Below, piece by piece: positions 6,170-12,756 of a stretch of DNA of 13,105 nt (within the stretch, counting starts at the first letter, position 1; the number at the start of each line of letters is the position of its first letter). A program made the position numbers and the translations under genes. Below the pieces are notes generated by a model. It was not told the DNA's origin, did not search any database, and was given only the letters and a program-made list of their open reading frames with translations. Source of the stretch: Campylobacterales bacterium (GTDB taxonomy: Bacteria; Campylobacterota; Campylobacteria; Campylobacterales; QNZT01); the NCBI GenBank assembly GCA_026985685.1, contig JALSQA010000156.1, positions 1-13,105 on the forward strand. The letters run 5' to 3'.

Positions 6170-7450
6170 TTAATTTATCAATTGTGCCAAGGTACCAGGT
6201 TTGTGGTGTTTGATCAGAAGCTTGTTGATATTTGTACGATTAGCAACTATCTCTTTTGCTGGTTCCCAAAGTATGTGTAACAAAACAAACAGTACGATAT
6301 CATCTTTTTCATCGATAAAGAAAAAATCATCTTTACGAATAATCTCTTTAAGCTGAGTATTATCAATATCACCTCTTCTTGCAGTAATCAATGCATAAAT
6401 GATATTGTTTTTTTCTAAGTTTTGGATTCTTAGCATCAATTCTTTTACATTGACTTGTTGTTTTTCTTTTTTTAAAGATAGTGTTTTTAATTTTTGGGTA
6501 TAAAATGAGTTTTGAATGACTTGTTCTATATCTTTAACATACTCTTTGACATCAAAAAATTTAGAAAATGTTTGATCAATTCCCATTGACTGTGATTGCT
6601 TCAAATCTGCTTTTCGTATAAATTTACGGTTGCTTAAAAGAAATATTTGAGCATAAGGAGCATTTTGTTTAAATGCTTTTATTAATGTTTCATTGAGTTC
6701 TTTTTTACTGTCATTGTATATGATAAGATCTGTCTGTTCAGAAATAATTGAATCATTATCAACCAACGTTTCTATTTGTATTGTTTCATAATTGATGTTT
6801 TCCTGATTTGATAAGATAGTGTTATGTAGATATTTGATATCTTCATTATCAGAGATTAGTACGATATTTGAACACTCTTTTTTTAATAGTCTATTGTGTG
6901 TTTTCATGCTAAGGTTACAATCTTCGTCATCATTTAATATAATATCAAAAGACAGATCTCTTCGTTGCTTAAGTAAAAGTTCAAAAGATTTTCCAGATAC
7001 TGTAGTTGTATCATAAGAGAAAAATACTTTTTTGTGATGATAACGAATAGCATCAATAAAATTGATAATAACTTCTTTAATCTCATCTGTAAAATGTTTA
7101 TCAAAAAATAGATCAATTCTATGAAAATAGTATACATCGTAATCATTGTCATCAGTTATAGTTATTAACTCATTTTCAAAAGCATTAAGTCCATATAAAT
7201 TATATAGATCTATCCAGCTTTGTTTTAGAAAAAGATAATCAGTTCTTTTATGTAAGGCTGAAAAATCTGATAAATACTCTTTTACTTTTTCAAGGTTTGA
7301 TTTAAAAAGATGTTCATTGTTTGCTGTAAGTAAAAGCATTTTGTTTTTAGTATTTAGATGTTGGAGTAACTCAAAACTAAAGCCAAGTGCACACCTGTTA
7401 TCTTTGGTGTTTATAGTTACAATTTCACTTATTTGAATATTTTGTTTCAA
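6170..7450 (-). CDS. BcsE-like candidate c-di-GMP receptor (degenerate NTPase-REC-GGDEF)
   Basis: There is no signal peptide or membrane helix, so the protein is cytoplasmic. Residues 1-185 resemble a RecA/KaiC-type alpha/beta domain: a strand ISEIVTINT, a helix, MLLLTANN, and a Walker B-like DYDVYYFHRIDLFF (103-116); the Walker A loop is missing. Residues 193-315 resemble a response-regulator receiver: NIVLISDNED, DLIIYNDS, QIFLLSNRK and a Lys near SKFFD, but without a normal phospho-acceptor pocket. A coiled coil follows (about 317-347). Residues 349-395 resemble the end of a GGDEF domain: IIRKDDFFFIDEKDDIVLF has RxxD (Arg372-Asp375), five residues, then EKDDI in place of GGDEF. That is exactly the spacing of the c-di-GMP I-site in diguanylate cyclases, and RRGD (358-361) is a second RxxD. 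The cyclase active site is lost, so I infer binding, not synthesis. The three-part layout matches BcsE, the cellulose-synthase c-di-GMP receptor, and functionally PelD. The start is TTG, supported by AGAGGAG six bases upstream. Domain calls are from pattern reading. Confidence 0.65.
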   Translation of the reverse strand: MKQNIQISEIVTINTKDNRCALGFSFELLQHLNTKNKMLLLTANNEHLFKSNLEKVKEYLSDFSALHKRTDYLFLKQSWIDLYNLYGLNAFENELITITDDNDYDVYYFHRIDLFFDKHFTDEIKEVIINFIDAIRYHHKKVFFSYDTTTVSGKSFELLLKQRRDLSFDIILNDDEDCNLSMKTHNRLLKKECSNIVLISDNEDIKYLHNTILSNQENINYETIQIETLVDNDSIISEQTDLIIYNDSKKELNETLIKAFKQNAPYAQIFLLSNRKFIRKADLKQSQSMGIDQTFSKFFDVKEYVKDIEQVIQNSFYTQKLKTLSLKKEKQQVNVKELMLRIQNLEKNNIIYALITARRGDIDNTQLKEIIRKDDFFFIDEKDDIVLFVLLHILWEPAKEIVANRTNINKLLIKHHKPGTLAQLIN

Positions 7451-7456
7451 AGAAAA

Positions 7457-7463
7457 CTCCTCT
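7457..7463 (-). promoter_or_regulatory. ribosome binding site that fixes a TTG start
   Basis: AGAGGAG on the minus strand overlaps the TAG stop codon of the TPR/barrel gene and sits six bases before TTG at 7450. The next in-frame ATG is 37 codons downstream, inside a predicted strand, with no comparable site. TTG is therefore the best start for the BcsE-like gene. A weak start codon here may set a lower dose of the regulator relative to its neighbours. Confidence 0.65.
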
Positions 7464-10059
7464 ACCAGTCTTGTATAACATTTAGCGTACAGTAATCCAT
7501 ATCGTCAGAAGTGAGACTATTTTGAATTCTTTGACAATCAATTTCAAAAGTCGCAACATTATTGATATTGTATTCGCCTTTTAGACTATATGTATATAAT
7601 TGTTCACTATTGGAAAAAGAGTAACCACTGCCAAGTCCTAAAGATAAAGAACCATTTGTAAAATTGTATTTAGGTTTATATACTAAATAGGAAGCATCAT
7701 AGTTTCGATCGGGAGTATAGCATACATCTGTTTTGGTGTTATACTCAAAATTTGTATTAAATTCAAGTTTATGGTTTAGACCGAATTTCCACATCTCAAA
7801 CAGAGGGTAATTTAAATATGCTGATAAATTTATATTATCATCATCAAAGGCATTTAGATTTAATTCTATATCCATATAATCAAGATTATCTAACATGATT
7901 TGATCATAAAAACCAGCGTGTAATACACTATCTTGTGTATCAATCATACAACTTCTATAATTGCTAAAGAGTGCATTACGATAGTAGAAATCAAGATTAA
8001 TATTATGAATACCTACAGTATCATGATAACTGATCTCTTGCATAAAAGTTGTAAAATTTTTAAATTTATCAATTCCCAAAGAGAAGGTCATTTTATTGTT
8101 TTGTGCTTTTAGTATGATACTATTGCCTTGATAATTCTTTTTATTTTTATGTTGTAGATAAAATCTTTGTGCCTGTGCACTATAACGAATCCCATGTGAG
8201 ACTAGAAAATTTTCTACAGCGATTTTATAATTGATATATTTGACTAAAGAGTCCTGGACATAATCAGTTGATACTGAGATTGTTGGTTTTAACTTTTGGT
8301 GTTCTAAATCACTGATATGTAATAAAAGTGCAGCAGTTGGTGCTTTTGTAGTGTGGATAAGGTCATCAGCTGAAAATACTTCATCAGGATTTAATTTTTT
8401 AGTTGCTCCTTCTGTTAAGACGATATCTTTATAATAAGTTGGTTTTCTCACTTCTCCAAGGGATGCTTTTAGTAAAGGTTTGACAAATTTAGTTAGTTTT
8501 TTTGCATCTTTGTCCTGGGTGGTTTCTAATTGGCTATTTAGTGATTTTAATGTTTTTCTTGCTTTTAGCCAGTCTTTTTCATTTTGTAGTTGCATGAGAT
8601 TATGGGCATAGTGATATTTTGCCAAATAATATAATTTATTGTTCTTGTCATGTGTTATTTGTTCAAATTGTGGAACACTTTTTTCATAATTTCTGTCATG
8701 TTCATAAGCAGATGCATAGTGAAATCTTATAAGAGCATCTGTTGGATTTTTTTGTAAGTATGCTGAATAAAATGCCAAAGAATCTTTGTACTTTTTATCA
8801 AAATAGTAAAGTTCTGCTATCTCTTTTGCAATATTTAAATCATCTGTTTTTGCATAATATTGTTTATAATATTTTAAAGCTTTTTGTAGATTTTTTGCTT
8901 TATGGTATTTTCGTGCTTCATTCAAAAGTGATTGCAGAGCATTTTGTTTGTGTAAGGTTATGATTTTCCTATCTTGCGGATTTTGTCTGATGAGTCTTTT
9001 TAGAATTTTATTTGCTTCTTTATCTCTGTGTAGATTAAGATATGTAAAAGCTGTTCTTTTTTCTAATGAATATCTATCTTCTTTTGTTTTAGCTTTTTTT
9101 GCAGCATCTGGCAGATAGACAATAGCATGAGCATAATCACCTCTTTCATAAAGTATATTTGCATAGAGTTCTTTTGTCTCATTGCTGGCTAATCGTATAG
9201 GAAATATTTTATGAAATGCTTGTTCTAAATTTCCATCCCAATAGTATATTTTTGCTCGTAATAGTTTAGCTTCTGTATTGTCTGGATTTTTATCTATATA
9301 ACTGTTTAGTACTTTTAGTGCCTTTTTTTCTTTATGGCTGGATCGTAAAAGATAGATATAATCAAAAAGTTTTTTTTGAGAATTATTTTGCTTAAAATCT
9401 TCAGCTATACGATTTGTTTGATTGTTTAAAGCTTCTTGGATATTATTTTTAACTTCTTGTGTATAGTAAGAATTTGGATATTTTTGAGAGATTTTTGTAT
9501 AAATTTGCTGTGCATTTTGGATATCATTTTTACTTAGTGCTATGTCGGCTTGTAGGGAGAGATAAAGATCATCTTTTGGAAAATCTTTGAGTTTAGTCAA
9601 CAAAAGTGCCCTATGGAGTTTACCTTTTTTGGCATAAGCTTTTGCAATATACAAATAACTTTTTTGACTCAACCCAATATGCTCATTTTGAAGATTTTTA
9701 TATATGTAAATTAATGTATCATATTGTCTATTTTGTAAAATATTTTCCAATGAACTTTCTATACCTTGTATATCCCATAATTCTACATCACCTAATGATT
9801 TTTGTATTTGATGTAAGGTATGTAACTTTTTTTCAAGGATAGATGCTTTTTGATTTTGTGGATCAATTTTTTTGATTTCTTCAATATACTTTTGTGCCTG
9901 TGGATAATCATAATTTTGTATATAATATTTAGCAAGAATCAAACGATATGACGTATCTTTTTTATTATATGAGATTTGTTGTTTTAGATAGTGAGTATCA
10001 ATCTCGATCCCATAGAGGGCGTATGTGAGTAATAGTAAATATATTATGATTTTTTGCAT
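7462..10059 (-). CDS. TPR plus outer-membrane beta-barrel polysaccharide exporter (PgaA/BcsC/PelB-like layout)
   Basis: This 865-residue protein would guide the polymer across the periplasm and out through the outer membrane. A signal peptide occupies residues 1-17 (MQKIIIYLLLLTYALYG). Residues 20-530 are helical TPR-type repeats, visible as recurring patterns such as YRLILAKYYIQNYDYPQAQKY, AKAYAKKGKLHRALLL, LLRAKIYYWDGNLEQAF, LYANILYERGDYAHAI and FHYASAYEHDRNYEKSVPQF. A linker (530-590) leads into about 275 residues of alternating short strands with aromatic girdles (LDFYYRNALF, SLSLGLGSGYSF, YTYSLKGEYNI), enough for a roughly 16-strand barrel. The protein ends in Trp (NVIQDW), consistent with the aromatic C-terminal residue of the BAM signal. 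PgaA (about 800 residues) has the same order and size. Specific homology to PgaA rather than BcsC or PelB cannot be settled by eye. It is the first gene of the operon. The ATG follows a modest GGAC site. Confidence 0.85.
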   Translation of the reverse strand: MQKIIIYLLLLTYALYGIEIDTHYLKQQISYNKKDTSYRLILAKYYIQNYDYPQAQKYIEEIKKIDPQNQKASILEKKLHTLHQIQKSLGDVELWDIQGIESSLENILQNRQYDTLIYIYKNLQNEHIGLSQKSYLYIAKAYAKKGKLHRALLLTKLKDFPKDDLYLSLQADIALSKNDIQNAQQIYTKISQKYPNSYYTQEVKNNIQEALNNQTNRIAEDFKQNNSQKKLFDYIYLLRSSHKEKKALKVLNSYIDKNPDNTEAKLLRAKIYYWDGNLEQAFHKIFPIRLASNETKELYANILYERGDYAHAIVYLPDAAKKAKTKEDRYSLEKRTAFTYLNLHRDKEANKILKRLIRQNPQDRKIITLHKQNALQSLLNEARKYHKAKNLQKALKYYKQYYAKTDDLNIAKEIAELYYFDKKYKDSLAFYSAYLQKNPTDALIRFHYASAYEHDRNYEKSVPQFEQITHDKNNKLYYLAKYHYAHNLMQLQNEKDWLKARKTLKSLNSQLETTQDKDAKKLTKFVKPLLKASLGEVRKPTYYKDIVLTEGATKKLNPDEVFSADDLIHTTKAPTAALLLHISDLEHQKLKPTISVSTDYVQDSLVKYINYKIAVENFLVSHGIRYSAQAQRFYLQHKNKKNYQGNSIILKAQNNKMTFSLGIDKFKNFTTFMQEISYHDTVGIHNINLDFYYRNALFSNYRSCMIDTQDSVLHAGFYDQIMLDNLDYMDIELNLNAFDDDNINLSAYLNYPLFEMWKFGLNHKLEFNTNFEYNTKTDVCYTPDRNYDASYLVYKPKYNFTNGSLSLGLGSGYSFSNSEQLYTYSLKGEYNINNVATFEIDCQRIQNSLTSDDMDYCTLNVIQDW

Positions 10060-10079
10060 TGCTAACGTCCATATGAAAT

Positions 10080-10085
10080 AGTATA
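10080..10085 (-). promoter_or_regulatory. candidate -10 box of the polysaccharide operon
   Basis: TATACT reads on the minus strand at 10085-10080 and would start transcription about 20 bases before the ATG at 10059. No convincing -35 box is seen at 16-18 bases (TTACTG lies at 15), which is usual for Campylobacterota. It overlaps the palindrome at 10082-10096. Confidence 0.4.
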
Positions 10086-10096
10086 TGATTCATATA
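10082..10096. promoter_or_regulatory. palindrome over the putative promoter, possible operator
   Basis: TATATGA-T-TCATATA is a perfect 7-base inverted repeat around a single central base. It overlaps the candidate -10 box of the polysaccharide operon, where a bound dimeric repressor would block transcription. AT-rich DNA makes such palindromes fairly common by chance, so this is a suggestion only. Confidence 0.35.
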
Positions 10097-10132
10097 TCGT
10101 CAGTAAGTACAATTAATTTAATAAATATAGAA

Positions 10133-10162
10133 CAAAACAAAGAAATAGTATTCTTTGTTTTG
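10133..10162 (-). terminator. hairpin after the FadL-like gene, likely terminator
   Basis: Read on the minus strand, a perfect 12-base stem (CAAAACAAAGAA, six-base loop, TTCTTTGTTTTG) begins nine bases after the FadL-like stop codon. It is followed by the T-rich TTCTATATTTAT. The stem is AT-rich, so termination may be incomplete; read-through would link the lipase/FadL pair to the polysaccharide operon. Confidence 0.6.
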
Positions 10163-10171
10163 CTAAAAATG

Positions 10172-11377
10172 TTAATAGCTGTAAGAAAGCCCTAATGTAA
10201 CAAGTGTTGCACTAGCATCTTTAAAAGTACCAACTGCAACATCATTTTGAACACTTCTTTTATCTTTGCTATCATATAAAACACTTGCACCAAATGTGAC
10301 TTGATCACTGTATTTGTATGTCAGACCAGCAGAGTATAGTATGGCATCAGAATCAGGAAGTTCAAATCCTAGATTTTTATCAGGTGCAGGATTTTCATCA
10401 CTTGCAACACCCGCCATCAAAGTTATAGTATCATTTAATTGATGTGTTACACCTAAACGAAATGCATCAGTATCTTTCCATTCTCTTGGTTTTGGATCAT
10501 CAAATGCTGATTTTAAAGCCATAGGTACATTATCTTTAAACTGGAAATCAAGATTTTTATATTTTGACCAAAAAGTTCTATCCCATGCAGCTTCTACAAC
10601 AGTAGAACCAAAATCATATGATATAGCCAATACTGCAATAGCAGGTAGTGGTACTTCAACACTTGCACCACCATCATAGAGTTTTGTACCACTAAGATAA
10701 AGTTTTGCATTACCTTCATGATTTAGATTTACATTTGATCGGTAAGTCGCTGCTATATGCAATTGTGATACAGGTTTATATGTTAGTGCTAAATTATAGC
10801 CATATTCAATTGTATCTGCTTCCATATCTCTTATAACTGGTTTACCTATACCAGATCCATCACTTTTAACAATTCCTTCACTATATACCATTCTCAAACC
10901 TCCGCCAACTGCAAACTGATCATTGATTTTATATGCGATTGATGGATTAAGTTCTATGATTTTAAGAGTAAATTCTTTTGCAAATGTTTTTGCATAAGGG
11001 CTATCCCAGCGTTTTGAGAGACCACCTGGGGTATTTAAACTCAAACCATATCGAAAACCATTATAATCTTTTGAAGTAAAAAATATTGAAGGAGCGATGA
11101 TGTTTTCTGTTTTTGATTCTGAATTAAAAGTTGGTGTTCTTTTATCTGTATATTTGATAGAAGAGAGATTTATATATGTTAAAGCCCCTTCAATTTGATT
11201 TTGATCAGGGTTAAATGCCATGTTTGCAGGATTATAATAAGCCGCATCAGCTGAGTTTGCATTTGCAACGTATGCTGCACTTAGGGCAGTTGAATGCATA
11301 GATGTTTCTGGTAAACGATAACCACTTGCAAGTAAAAGTGTACTGCTTAGTATGGATAGAGCTATAACTTTTTTCAT
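10172..11377 (-). CDS. OmpP1/FadL/TodX-family outer-membrane transport protein
   Basis: FadL-type proteins are 14-stranded outer-membrane barrels that let long-chain fatty acids or other hydrophobic molecules diffuse laterally into the cell. The signal peptide is MKKVIALSILSSTLLLASG (1-19). The family's N-terminal hatch follows, with SADAAYYNPANMAF (42-55) containing the conserved NPA. The rest is alternating beta-strands, and the C-terminus LVTLGLSYSY ends in an aromatic residue as expected for BAM recognition. The 401-residue length is normal for the family. The ATG overlaps the stop of the upstream lipase gene as TAATG, with AAGGAG nine bases before it, so the two proteins are probably made together. 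That pairing suggests uptake of lipase products such as fatty acids. Other FadL relatives carry aromatic hydrocarbons, so the substrate is not certain. Confidence 0.92.
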   Translation of the reverse strand: MKKVIALSILSSTLLLASGYRLPETSMHSTALSAAYVANANSADAAYYNPANMAFNPDQNQIEGALTYINLSSIKYTDKRTPTFNSESKTENIIAPSIFFTSKDYNGFRYGLSLNTPGGLSKRWDSPYAKTFAKEFTLKIIELNPSIAYKINDQFAVGGGLRMVYSEGIVKSDGSGIGKPVIRDMEADTIEYGYNLALTYKPVSQLHIAATYRSNVNLNHEGNAKLYLSGTKLYDGGASVEVPLPAIAVLAISYDFGSTVVEAAWDRTFWSKYKNLDFQFKDNVPMALKSAFDDPKPREWKDTDAFRLGVTHQLNDTITLMAGVASDENPAPDKNLGFELPDSDAILYSAGLTYKYSDQVTFGASVLYDSKDKRSVQNDVAVGTFKDASATLVTLGLSYSY

Positions 11378-12708
11378 TATTTTTCTCCTTTACGAACTTT
11401 ATCAAACCATGGAATAACTTGCGAATAAGCGACAGGAGCACAATTTCTATGTACTTGAACAGGATTTGATGCATTTGACTCTACACTATTTATTGGCTCT
11501 AATTCTACTGTATTTGAACCATTTTGTTTAAACTGACTGTAAGCTGCTTCACTCATGCTATATGGAATAATTGCATCATTTGTGCATTGATAAAGTCTCA
11601 TTGGCATTTTAGGTGTCCAATCTAAAAGAGAGTTTTGAGCAAAATGTTTTCTTAATGGATTTTGTTTATTTGCTATAAGATCATCACTATATGATGGAAC
11701 AAATAACAGATCAGTTGCCTGTTTGGAGATATTTCCATCAGCTGCATTTGGCAGAGATAGGTATATCTGTAATCCACTGTGTTTTTTGTCAAATAGTGTA
11801 TCTAGCATTGAACTATATGGTTTGTTAATAACATCATCTAGTTTTACATCATCATAAGTTTTTGCATAAGAGTATACGATATCAGCTAAAAAAGGTGGGA
11901 AAGCCATAATAGGACTTTTCAATGTTCCAACTGCCATATCTTCTAAAGCATATGGTCCGGCCATAGGAGCTACTGCCATAAGATGAATCTCTGGTTGATT
12001 TTGCTGTATCTCTTTTGCTGCTGCCATTGTGGCATATCCACCCTCAGAATATCCAGAAAGAAAGACTTGACCATTTATCGGTAATCCTGCCTTATTTGCA
12101 AAAGCGATAGCTGCTTTGATCATGTCAACAGTTGCATTTGCTAGTGATTTTTCCATAACATATGGATGAGTTGAATTATTGTCATCTCCAAATCCCAGAT
12201 AATCAGGTTGAACAGTCATAAATCCAGCTACACCACTAAAAGCAGTTGCAAGTGAATTTGGAAGATGTGTTGTTGATGCTTCAACACTTGGAGCTTCTGT
12301 ATTTTCAAAAATAGTACCGTGTTGATCTGAAACAATAGATAAAGAAAAATCACGTTTATTTGCCTCTTTATAAGCACTCATAAAAGCTGGTGAAATTGCA
12401 GGAATTGTAATAAGTCCTGATGCTTTTACTGCTTTACCCTGTTGATCTTTTGTCATGTAATCAATTTTATATGATTTTACACCTAGTAAGGCTGTTTGTG
12501 CCTGTGTACCTGTAAGTTGTGCTTGTTGATTTAATCCAGCCTGTAGCTGCTCTTTTGTCAAATCTACAATCGGTTTAAATGTTTCTTGTGAAAGGACTAA
12601 GTTAGTACCGACTATATTTTTATCTTCATTGTCATATCCTCCACAACCACTTAAAAGTGTGAGTGCTATGACGCTGCTAAGCAGTGTTAGCTTTATATCT
12701 TTAACCAT
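11377..12708 (-). CDS. Lipoprotein alpha/beta-hydrolase, secretory-lipase-like esterase
   Basis: The likely role is hydrolysis of acylglycerols or other esters at the cell surface or in the periplasm. The N-terminus has a lipoprotein signal with lipobox LSGC (19-22), so Cys22 would be acylated; the +2 residue is Gly, not Asp, allowing outer-membrane sorting. Residues 75-440 form an alpha/beta hydrolase: strand and loop VQPDYLGFGDD (167-176, typical of secretory lipases), nucleophile elbow GYSEGG (Ser221), TNDAIIPYS (Asp378 candidate acid) and VHRNC (His420 candidate base). Cys375 and Cys423 lie next to Asp and His in sequence and could form a disulfide that staples the active site. The length fits the family, whose members include fungal secreted lipases and bacterial relatives. 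The ATG follows a strong AGGAGG that is partly inside an inverted repeat. The FadL-like gene overlaps its stop. Lipase versus esterase cannot be decided here. Confidence 0.88.
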   Translation of the reverse strand: MVKDIKLTLLSSVIALTLLSGCGGYDNEDKNIVGTNLVLSQETFKPIVDLTKEQLQAGLNQQAQLTGTQAQTALLGVKSYKIDYMTKDQQGKAVKASGLITIPAISPAFMSAYKEANKRDFSLSIVSDQHGTIFENTEAPSVEASTTHLPNSLATAFSGVAGFMTVQPDYLGFGDDNNSTHPYVMEKSLANATVDMIKAAIAFANKAGLPINGQVFLSGYSEGGYATMAAAKEIQQNQPEIHLMAVAPMAGPYALEDMAVGTLKSPIMAFPPFLADIVYSYAKTYDDVKLDDVINKPYSSMLDTLFDKKHSGLQIYLSLPNAADGNISKQATDLLFVPSYSDDLIANKQNPLRKHFAQNSLLDWTPKMPMRLYQCTNDAIIPYSMSEAAYSQFKQNGSNTVELEPINSVESNASNPVQVHRNCAPVAYSQVIPWFDKVRKGEK

Positions 12709-12718
12709 ATAATAACCT

Positions 12719-12746
12719 CCTATAATTATAAATGTATAATTATAGG
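12719..12746. promoter_or_regulatory. perfect 12-bp inverted repeat overlapping the lipase ribosome binding site
   Basis: Arms CCTATAATTATA (12719-12730) and TATAATTATAGG (12735-12746) flank a four-base loop. On the minus strand the right arm ends TATAGG and runs straight into AGG, so half of the AGGAGG ribosome binding site is paired in the RNA hairpin. There is no T-run after it, so it is not a standard terminator for the HD-GYP gene. It also contains two TATAAT sequences that could serve as -10 boxes, making it a possible operator as well. Function is inferred. Confidence 0.6.
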
Positions 12747-12756
12747 TAATATTTGG

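Larger units (their letters stand above)
1578..10059 (-). other. Six-gene synthase-dependent exopolysaccharide operon
   Basis: Six same-strand genes are joined by gaps of 11 and 8 bases and by TAATG, ATGA and TGATG overlaps, so they are almost certainly co-transcribed and largely translationally coupled. The order is outer-membrane TPR/barrel, BcsE-like c-di-GMP receptor candidate, GT2 synthase, small TM protein, deacetylase, GH8 glycanase. That covers polymerisation, activation, periplasmic modification, trimming and outer-membrane export: a full minimal synthase-dependent secretion machine. It differs from pga (PgaB carries a fused hydrolase of another family and there is no BcsE-like protein), from bcs (GT2 without PilZ, plus a deacetylase, and no BcsB), and from pel (PelF is a GT4 enzyme). 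Assignment as an exopolysaccharide operon is strong; the polymer's identity is inference. Confidence 0.8.

Noticed and set aside
6934..7152. 72-residue ORF on the minus strand inside the BcsE-like gene
   Set aside because: It is an alternate frame of a longer, domain-bearing gene with a good ribosome binding site; the hydrophobic look comes from AT-rich codons.
1578..10059. Naming the operon pga, bcs or pel
   Set aside because: No gene set matches: there is no BcsB or PilZ synthase, no PgaB-type fused hydrolase, and no PelF/PelG pair. Giving those symbols would overstate identity.
11247..11474. 75-residue minus-strand ORF across the lipase/FadL junction
   Set aside because: It is out of frame with both well-supported genes that it overlaps.
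12666..12690. Short dyad around CTGCTTAGCAG at the start of the lipase gene
   Set aside because: It lies inside the signal-peptide codons, is short, and is explained by coding sequence.
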